From the NCBI GenBank assembly GCA_024195265.1, contig JAJLRJ010000002.1, positions 14,099,867 through 14,163,866 of the forward strand: DNA of 64,000 nt, in the 5' to 3' direction. The notes under the pieces were generated by a model that was given only the letters and a program-made list of their open reading frames with translations, was not told where the DNA came from and searched no databases. Positions 57,194 to 64,000 of the stretch are shown piece after piece. The DNA is from Dendrophyllia cribrosa. Its lineage: Eukaryota > Cnidaria > Anthozoa > Scleractinia > Dendrophylliidae. A program made the translations under genes and the position numbers. Numbering within the stretch: the first letter of the stretch is position 1; every line of letters begins with the position of its first letter.

Positions 57194-57574
57194 GGCCCCG
57201 TCCACACGTATTCGGATATTTTTGAATCCGCAACCTTTTTGAAAATATTCGCGTTCACTCGTCGCGTATTCGAATCGTATTTGCCCGTCCACACGTATCC
57301 GGATTATTCGCTCTAGTACCCAGGGCTCCTCTTTAAATGCTGGCAACAGAGCACGTGCAAAGGCCAAGTTTAAAGCCAAGTTCAACTGTAAACACGTTAT
57401 TAGACTTGAAATAAGTCCAAGTAGAAGTGAAGCGATAACATTTCGGTCGGCCATGTTGAATATTCGCGCGGTTAAAGACTGGATCCGATACTGTTACGTC
57501 AGCGAATTAAAAAATATCCGGATTCGACCGTCCATACGATGCCGTACTCGTAACGGATACGTGTGGACGGGGCC
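57194..57574. mobile_element. Harbinger-type MITE inserted in a tRNA-related repeat
   Basis: Ends ggccccgtccacacgtat on both sides, flanked by TTA (57191-57193 and 57575-57577). Interior has several ttcggatat/tccggat motifs. It separates two parts of the repeat that are contiguous at 26480-26680. Confidence 0.75.
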
Positions 57575-57583
57575 TTAATGTGG

Positions 57584-57650
57584 TTGTCTCAGTGGTTAAG
57601 GCATCTGTTCGGTCATCAGGAGACCGGGTTCAACTCCCGGCTGAGGCACA
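57584..57650 (+). repeat. tRNA-derived SINE segment, degraded
   Basis: gtctcagtggttaaggcatc and gggttcaactcccgg match tRNA A- and B-box regions, followed by cacattttcactcat as at 26678. The acceptor arm is incomplete. Confidence 0.5.
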
Positions 57651-57762
57651 TTTTCACTCATAATCTTTGTTGTTATATATACAAAGATTATGAGTGAAAA
57701 TGTACCTATCTGACTGGATTTGACAAAACATGCACGCTAGGTTTTCGCTTGGACACGGGCAC

Positions 57763-58782
57763 TGTACAGCCCCCGAAATGATCCCGACCCCGAAATGATC
57801 CCCGACCCCGAAATGATCCCGACCCCGAAATGATCCCCATTTTTTTTCATACTGACCCCGAAATGATCCCCAAGTAATTTTTGGAATGGAATGGCCTTCC
57901 ATCCAGAGAAAGCTGGAATGAATAAAATAAAGGCAGTTAAGGAAATTTTGATTCTCATTATATGCAGTATGCACTCATTTATTCATTTTGGACAATTCTT
58001 AAAATAAATAATTATAACGCATTCTTTAACGATTTTTCAAGAAACTATACCAGGCATTTCTTATTTTTGCGAGTGTAGCGTTCTCAACTGTAACAAATAA
58101 CAAATACAAAGGAATGTTCAAAAGATATATAGAAAGGCGATTATAATTTTGGCAAGTGAGTCCCTTTGGAGGCCAAAAATCTGTGAAAATTTTCCAAAAA
58201 CGCACTCAGGACGTTATTGCAGGGAGCCCTTCAATTAGTGGTGCCATACAGGCGCCCAAACGTTACAAGAAGCATCCCCATCGGTGACATACAGGAAGCT
58301 ACACCAAACTTTGACCGCTACAAACACGCATTCAGTATTCAACTTAATAACGATTCTTTCGTATTGTTTTGATACGGCTAGCTGTATTGTTACCATTTAA
58401 GTTTTTGATCGTATAATTGTGTTGTATTTCTCGTTACTGAAATAATATGGTTGTTGATGTTCACGTTCGATCATGTCTGTGTCCTCTTTTAAATCATGCC
58501 GGTCTGCTATAAGAAGTGGATCAGTTTGTATTTGTTATTAGTTACAGTTGAAAACGCTACACTCGCAAAAATAAGAAATGCCTGGTATAGTTTCTTGAAA
58601 AATCGTTAAAAAATGTGTAAGAAATTACTTATTTTAAGAATTGTCCAATGAATGAATAAATAAGTGAATACTGCATATAATGAGAATAAAAATTTCCTTA
58701 ACTGATCATTTCGGGGTCGATTTGGGGATCATTTCGGGGTCGGGGATCATTTCGGGGTCGGGATCATTTCGGGGGCTGTACA
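57763..58782. mobile_element. 1.0-kb foldback with minisatellite ends
   Basis: Arms of about 260-340 bases are inverted copies: tgtacagcccccgaaatgat leads into repeated gaccccgaaatgatcc, and further in both contain ggaaattttgattctcatta and aagaaactataccaggcatt. GCAC at 57759-57762 and 58783-58786 is a probable 4-bp target duplication. The arms differ in number of the gaccccgaaatgatcc unit and the left arm has a private tttttttcat stretch. No transposase. Confidence 0.75.
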
Positions 58783-59400
58783 GCACCGCCATTCCCAAGC
58801 CATTCCCGTCGTTAAAAATTGAAGGGGCTTGGCGTAACCGATATGCTGCAACATTGCCCAGGGACGTCAGGGCTAACTGTCGCTGGTTGTCAAGGGGTTG
58901 TGCGTCAAAACCACAGAGGTGGGGAGGGGGAGTTTTGACACTTTGAGTGGAATTCAACCTGTTGGTCTGTTGTATTTATAGTTAAAATCAGTTTAAATAA
59001 ATTTTCGTGCAGTCAGGTTTAGTGAAATAATTTTTAGCTGGCCTGTGGTTAGCCCGGCTTGATCAGGGCTAACTGTGGGTGGGTGGCTGGGGAGATGGGG
59101 TTGTGTGTCCAAGTAACATGGGTGGGCAGAGGAGACATTTAAGACTGACTGCAATTCAATTGGTTGGTCTGTCTTAGTCTTTGCAGTCATGTTTTGTCAA
59201 ATCCAGTTCGATAATTAATACCTGGCCCAATGGCACCTTCCTTCTATGCAAATTTTCTCTGGGGACTAGATTTTTGTCTTCCTGAAGTCGTTTTGTCCTT
59301 GATAATTATCTTGATAGATTGGCGACAATGCTTGGGAAAAGTGCCAAAAAGCGATTTCCGGCCAACGTCAGCGCTTACTGGGACTCTACAGCGTTTGCTT

Positions 59401-59606
59401 GAGATAATTATTTCAAGCAAACACTGTGGAGTGTTCCAGAAAGGGCTGAGTTTGGCCGAAATGGCTTTTTTGCACTTTTCCCGATCATTGTCGCCATTCT
59501 ATCGAGATAATTATTTCAAGCAAATACTGTGGAGTGCCCCAGAAAGTGCTGAGTTTGGCCGGAAATGGCTTTTTGGCACTTTTTCCGATCATTGTCGCCA
59601 TTCTAT
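59401..59606. repeat. two tandem units of about 102 bp
   Basis: gagataattatttcaagcaa starts at 59401 and 59502; both units contain ctgtggagtg, gctgagtttggccg and ttgtcgccattctatc. The 140-codon open frame at 59230-59652 is produced mainly by this repeat. Confidence 0.75.
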
Positions 59607-60150
59607 CGAGATATATACCTGGATTTTTGAAAAAGGGTATCGCCCTAAGTAACCGTTCGTGAGTGTGCTTGGCCTTGTTATTTTGTCATTTTCAACACAT
59701 TTCTACATGCATAAAATCTGTTGAAAAAATCGCTTAAACTTCATCAAATTTTCACATATAAAATGTTACTGTATGTAAATTCTTTTAAAAATATTTTTAT
59801 TCTGAAAGAATGAAAGAAATTCCTGAAATTTGATATGTTAATGGCTGTGGTCGAAACCTTACCATTTTGCATATCTCTACAAAACTCAAAGAGAATGCTC
59901 TGCACTTCAAAAGGCGTTGGCCAATTGATGTGTAATGTTAAGACCTAATTGTAGCATCGTGTGGGAGTACGTCAGAGAAAACTCAAACGAAAAAAAATTA
60001 TGTCTAGAAATGTAATTATGCATTCTTATGAAGACAATTAAAAGTGCTAAAGATGTAGAGCGGGAACTGAGAGATGAAGGTATCTTCGAGAGATTTCAAG
60101 TAACACATACAAATAAAAGCCCGCGCCGGATCCCGCGCCAAGAAGTAAAA

Positions 60151-60360
60151 TCACAGGCAGATGCTTCCCTCTCCGAGGACTCTTAACGTGTTATAAAAGG
60201 TGTCAATGTTATGAAGTAAACTGTTTGTTATATGCGTGAGACAGATGGAGGTGGAGTGAAGAGGGCGGAAGCCAGATTGGTGCGAGGAAAGTAGATTGTG
60301 TTCTTGTAGGTACTTATAGATCATCTGGTGGACAGCGCGTTCAAGTATCTTTGAGAACAC
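60151..60360 (-). pseudogene. LINE reverse-transcriptase fragment
   Basis: Minus strand reads FSKILERAVHQMIYKYLQEH, NLLSSHQSGFRPLHSTSICL and THITNSLLHNID. This is the block just before the catalytic part of non-LTR reverse transcriptases (the QSGFR-x-x-S/T-T motif). Truncated on both sides. Confidence 0.7.
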
Positions 60361-60790
60361 GGGTAGTACAGCCAGCTTATTTATTAACTGAATTTAAATA
60401 CGCACACCAATTCCATTCCTATGACACCAGACACCGTGACCTATTGCGCTTGCCTTTAGCTAAAACTGCCAAATACCAGGGCAGTTTAAGACTCAATGGC
60501 GCGCGGGCATTCAATGACTTGCCCCCTAAAATACGAAATGCAATTGACCTCAAGGAATTTAAGATCTTGGCGAAACTCCATCTTAAGCGCTCTAGGTTAA
60601 TACCTTAGCTTTGTGTATATTTTACATTTATTCATTTCTATTTCAGTTCCGTAAATTTGAAAGTACCATATTATCTAGTATTAGTTGTTTAAATTGTTAA
60701 TTTAGTCAGGGCTCTTTTTAAACTAGCTGTGTATGCTAAATCAGATGCTCCTGAATAAATATTCAACAAAATAAATAAAATAAAAAATAA
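60351..60790 (+). pseudogene. LINE C-terminal fragment and 3' end
   Basis: Open frame to 60608 with YDTRHRDLLRLPLAKTAKY, SLRLNGARAFNDLPPKIRNA and a Lys-rich end. This is the short conserved tail region after the reverse transcriptase in many animal LINEs. A gap of about 120 bases and an A-rich aataaataaaataaaa end follow. It abuts the minus-strand fragment at 60151-60360 in opposite orientation. Confidence 0.6.
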
Positions 60791-60799
60791 GGTGTCAAG

Positions 60800-61500
60800 C
60801 CTAACACGAATTCTGCTCGTCGCTAAAAGCATTTTAGTCCAGATTTAGAATAGGTTTACCCCAAGTACGCGCCTGAGAGAGTTTTCCTTTTAGATCAAAA
60901 TAAAGATATAACAGGCCTGTTGTTCTAAATGTTGCCGATTCTTTTGTCAGATTACACGGTTTTATTTGAGCTATTTTGAAAAAATAGCTCATTAGCAGGC
61001 GCAAAGGTCTGTTACTTTGTGATGTTTGTATGTTAGTATGTTTGTTTGTTTATATGTATGTCTTGGGTTATGTCACACCAATCAGATTGCCTCTAGTATG
61101 TACACCGTGTACTGTGTCAGCCAATCCAATTCTCGCTTCTAAAGTGGTATTACTGAAGGTCAAAGAAGGGCACTTGACATGAATTGAAAATCAACAACCT
61201 TGAATCTTCGCGATTGTTTCCTCAAACACTAAAAGTGTAAAGTTTGAAAATTTGTTGGTTGGGAACTTTGCTCTAATCCCGACTGGCTTGCTAACATGGC
61301 AATATCAAGGACATTTATTCGGAAATGCCGCCAATAATGTGCTCTATGCATGAATTGTACAATGGTCTGCGGGGGATGAGACGTCCAAAAAATGTGGACT
61401 GCGGTTACGTTAATAGGTGAGCTTGTACTGAAGTAAGAAAGTAAAGTTTTATTGCAAAAACGGCAAGAGGATTTAAAATAATGTGATGCGGAAAAAGGAA
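60800..61500. other. no gene recognised
   Basis: 60955-60990 holds gctattttgaaaaaatagctc, a small palindrome that may be the end of a repeat; the rest is unassigned. Confidence 0.35.
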
Positions 61501-61523
61501 TTGTATGTTTCAAGCCTGGGTTT

Positions 61524-61860
61524 CAAGCGATTACTATTTAAAATTTCATTTTTTTTTGTCAGTCACGTTGTCTGCACTTGAAAATGTTGAACTTTGTCCT
61601 TAAAGAAACTTGTCCGTGATGCATGGAGTTCAACAGAGAAAACGTTGTAATGCAATTAATATACAATTTACAGTATTTAAAACGTTTATCTTTCTTTGAA
61701 TTAATGTGAGCAGATATGTAGGTTATTAATTGTATGCCTCAAGCGATTACTATAAGCGAGTAGCGACTGTATTTTGTATGAGCAGTCACGTTGTGTGCAC
61801 GTGCAGATGTTGAACTTTGTCCTTATAGAAACCGGTACGTGATGGAATTTGAGTTGAAAA
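61524..61860. repeat. direct duplication of about 120 bases
   Basis: caagcgattactat is at 61524 and 61739; both are followed by cagtcacgttgt, gtgcac/ctgcac and gttgaactttgtcctta. The two halves are diverged. Confidence 0.55.
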
Positions 61861-62128
61861 CAATTTAATCTAATTAGTTTCTGTTTCTATTTGCACAACT
61901 TTTTTGTGGAGAATAAAAACAGTTGTTTAATTAATATTAGTTGCAATTTACTTGGAGACTACCAATTTTACATGCGTTTAGTTTCTGTGAAAGACTTTTC
62001 TGGTTAACATTACGGAAACAGGTGGTTCAAAGAATTTTCGTGTCACTAATTTAATTAGCTTGTGGTTTGGAGTTGAAAACAATTTAATTTAATTAGTTTG
62101 CGTCTTCCAGGCCAAAGGCAACCATTTA

Positions 62129-62594
62129 AGCCTGGTTTCCATATAACCGTAACTACCCCGTAAGCCGAACCGGCGGGAGCACTGGGGCACACCGGCGGTA
62201 GTTCTATTTTTAATGGAAACATGCTGTTCCGGCATCTGGGATGACCGGCGGCACGATGTCCCCGGTGCCGGAAAGTTGAGTTGAGTTCAACTTTTCCCGG
62301 CTTTACGGCATTGCAGGCTTGATAAGATTTTAATGGAAACACATGCCGGCGGGAACCGGCGACATCCCGGGGGAGTTGCATTGTTTTTATGACAACACAT
62401 GATTAGAACTGTCCAATCAAATCGCAGCCATTTCCGCGCTAAAAGCTCGTCATGGTCATGCGCTCACAAATGGAAACACACAACTGCGGCTGCCGGCGGT
62501 ATGTATACGGTAGCATCCCGGTCACTGCTGCAGTGCTACCGGGGGCTCGCTTTCGGCAGTTACGGGGTAGTTACGGTTATATGGAAACCAGGCT
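62129..62594. mobile_element. Harbinger-type MITE with perfect 35-bp ends
   Basis: agcctggtttccatataacc, continuing gtaactaccccgtaa, is mirrored exactly at 62560-62594. TTA flanks both sides (62126-62128 and 62595-62597). It shares its first 14 bases with the gatcgca-rich family (16775-17171) but has an unrelated CCGGC-rich interior. Perfect ends suggest a young insertion. Confidence 0.8.
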
Positions 62595-63159
62595 TTACAC
62601 GTTTCTTTTGTTAATAATAAAAGCAACTTTAAAAAAAGACTACATGTAGATACAAATTTCCAGGAAATAATATTAAATCCTTGAATTTGGATGCATCAAA
62701 TTCTGTGCAGGACTTTTCTGGTTGACATTTAATACACTGATTAATGAAACAAGTTGCTCATTTCACTGGGGCCGTAGTTTCGTCATAAAATAACTCCAGA
62801 AATCCCGTGAAAAAGCTAGCTAAAACTTGTGATTTTGTTCCCACCTATTTTCATTCCTAACCCTTTACGCTAGAATACGAAAGCAGACTTTGCATTTTTC
62901 CACCAAAATAGAGTTTTGGTCCCAAGTTCGTGATCTCGATATTTTTTTGGGTAGGGGGCGGGCCGGAGGATTTGAAAAACGTATATCTGCAAGCGGTTAT
63001 TTGTGCGAGTTTACTTCCGCTGTTTTGTTGCTTTCACCATTTCATATCATTTAGGGAATTTTCAAAATAGCTCATGCACGCAATGCATGCCTATGTTTTG
63101 ATCGAGCTGTCAACAAGGCCATTTTGGGGAGATCCGCAGCAGGACGCAACTGCATTTAA

Positions 63160-63881
63160 GGTTACAGTGTACCTTCAGATCGAAAATTTATTGAATTTTT
63201 TTTTTGGCGTCAAAATAAAGTTTACAGAATGAACTTTCATCCAAAAAACAAAGTATCGAAAAATAGTGAAAATTGACGGAGAAATGACGGTATAACGTTT
63301 GTGGGCGGAGTTTGTTTATGAAGCGATATGTTTTTTTAAGCGCTGTTTTCTCAAAGTTAATTTTTCGCTTGTAGGGGACACTTTAAAGAGCTATAACTCA
63401 AAGGAAATTTGTTCGATTTTCCTCAAATTTGGACAGAAGCTAGGCTAACATATAGTCAACAAAAATGTGTCGGCGAATTTCTTATTTCCGAAAACTTTTT
63501 CGTCAAGAGCCATTTCCGTGCGATCACTCCAATTTTTTTCTCCCCTTTTCGAAAATATTCTGTAACTTTTCACTGCAACTGAATATGGGAAATCGCCGAC
63601 ACGTTTTTTTAGCGCTTTGTGTCCGGAAATCCGAGAACAAATCAAATTAGCAAAATACAATAATCGCTTTGAGTTATAGCGTTTTAAAGCTGATTCGGAC
63701 GTTCGAATTTAGGCGTCGTAAAAAGTTCGGCAATTCATTTTATTACCAAATGGTTTCCATATTAAGATAGCCAGCTCTATAAGCTTTAATTTGATATCTG
63801 GGTTTAGCTAGGTATATTAAGTGTAATCTTAAGACGCTAGAGCTGTTATACTGGAGACACCCCCGAAGGTACACTGTAACC
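63160..63881. mobile_element. TTAA-flanked MITE (piggyBac/Kolobok-like)
   Basis: Ends ggttacagtgtaccttc and its inverse gaaggtacactgtaacc, flanked by TTAA at 63156-63159 and 63882-63885. Inside, a second inverted pair around tgtcggcgaattt / aaatcgccgaca (63468 and 63590). No transposase. Confidence 0.75.
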
Positions 63882-64000
63882 TTAACGCAGTATGGTGTTC
63901 GTATTTTTACCGCGAAAACAGTCTTAGAAACGAAACTTTGCTTGTCCTTATCTCAAAAAGGTTTAGTTATCCTAGCCTAAAATTTGGCGTACGTATTTTT

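Noticed and set aside
59230..59652. 140-codon plus-strand frame
   Set aside because: Most of it is a 102-bp tandem duplication with no family resemblance; a chance frame is more likely.

Overview
The window reads as intron- and repeat-rich animal DNA, most likely from an anthozoan cnidarian such as a stony coral. The signs are: no prokaryotic gene packing; short exons with GT/AG junctions and small phase-1 introns; AT-rich intergenic DNA; a very dense load of short inverted-repeat transposons; Penelope-like element debris with hammerhead-ribozyme motifs; and LINE 3' ends with ATT/GAT tails. The organism is an inference from content and familiarity, not from a database match.

The main biological content is a tandem family of ephrin-like genes, all on the minus strand. 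Gene 1 (5354-11864) and gene 2 (21986-30140) can be assembled exon by exon: a signal-peptide exon, an exon with most of the ephrin receptor-binding (cupredoxin-fold) domain, a small exon that closes the domain, a long Ser/Thr-rich stalk exon, a transmembrane exon, and a probable last exon that stops two codons later. Splice phases match in both copies. A third copy (53105-56613) keeps the ephrin, transmembrane and last exons, but its stalk exon is cut short next to transposon insertions and no signal-peptide exon is visible before the window ends, so it is probably broken. Each gene sits in a larger duplicated block (about 2999-11895, 18900-30185 and 51695-57015) that has been invaded separately by mobile DNA.

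Region by region. 1-500: tail of an unknown plus-strand gene. 500-5300: repeats. 5354-11864: ephrin gene 1, with a 17-18 bp minisatellite in one intron and nested foldbacks in intron 1. 12100-21900: transposon debris, including a Penelope-like GIY-YIG fragment and two hammerhead-like motifs. 21986-30140: ephrin gene 2, with a Harbinger-like remnant and tRNA-like SINEs in intron 1. 30200-36100: mostly unassigned DNA with several MITEs. 36149-40343: three small plus-strand exons of an unknown gene, followed by a decayed cysteine-peptidase-like coding stretch. 42365-45277: a 100-bp satellite with higher-order structure. 45868-47300: an array of AAAGCGCTTT-type palindromes interrupted by a LINE 3' end. 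48560-49870: a tyrosine-recombinase pseudogene whose catalytic segment is tandemly expanded in 160-bp steps. 50150-51080: nested MITEs. 51695-57015: ephrin copy 3. 57190-63890: MITEs, a 1-kb foldback, LINE fragments and a TTAA-flanked element.

The ephrin products would be type I membrane ligands for Eph receptors at cell contacts. Their unusual points are the 230-240 residue Ser/Thr-rich stalk (typical ephrin linkers are far shorter) and a predicted near-absence of cytoplasmic tail. Most of the remaining DNA is mobile elements; target-site duplications could be read for many (TWA, TA, TTAA and 4-bp types).
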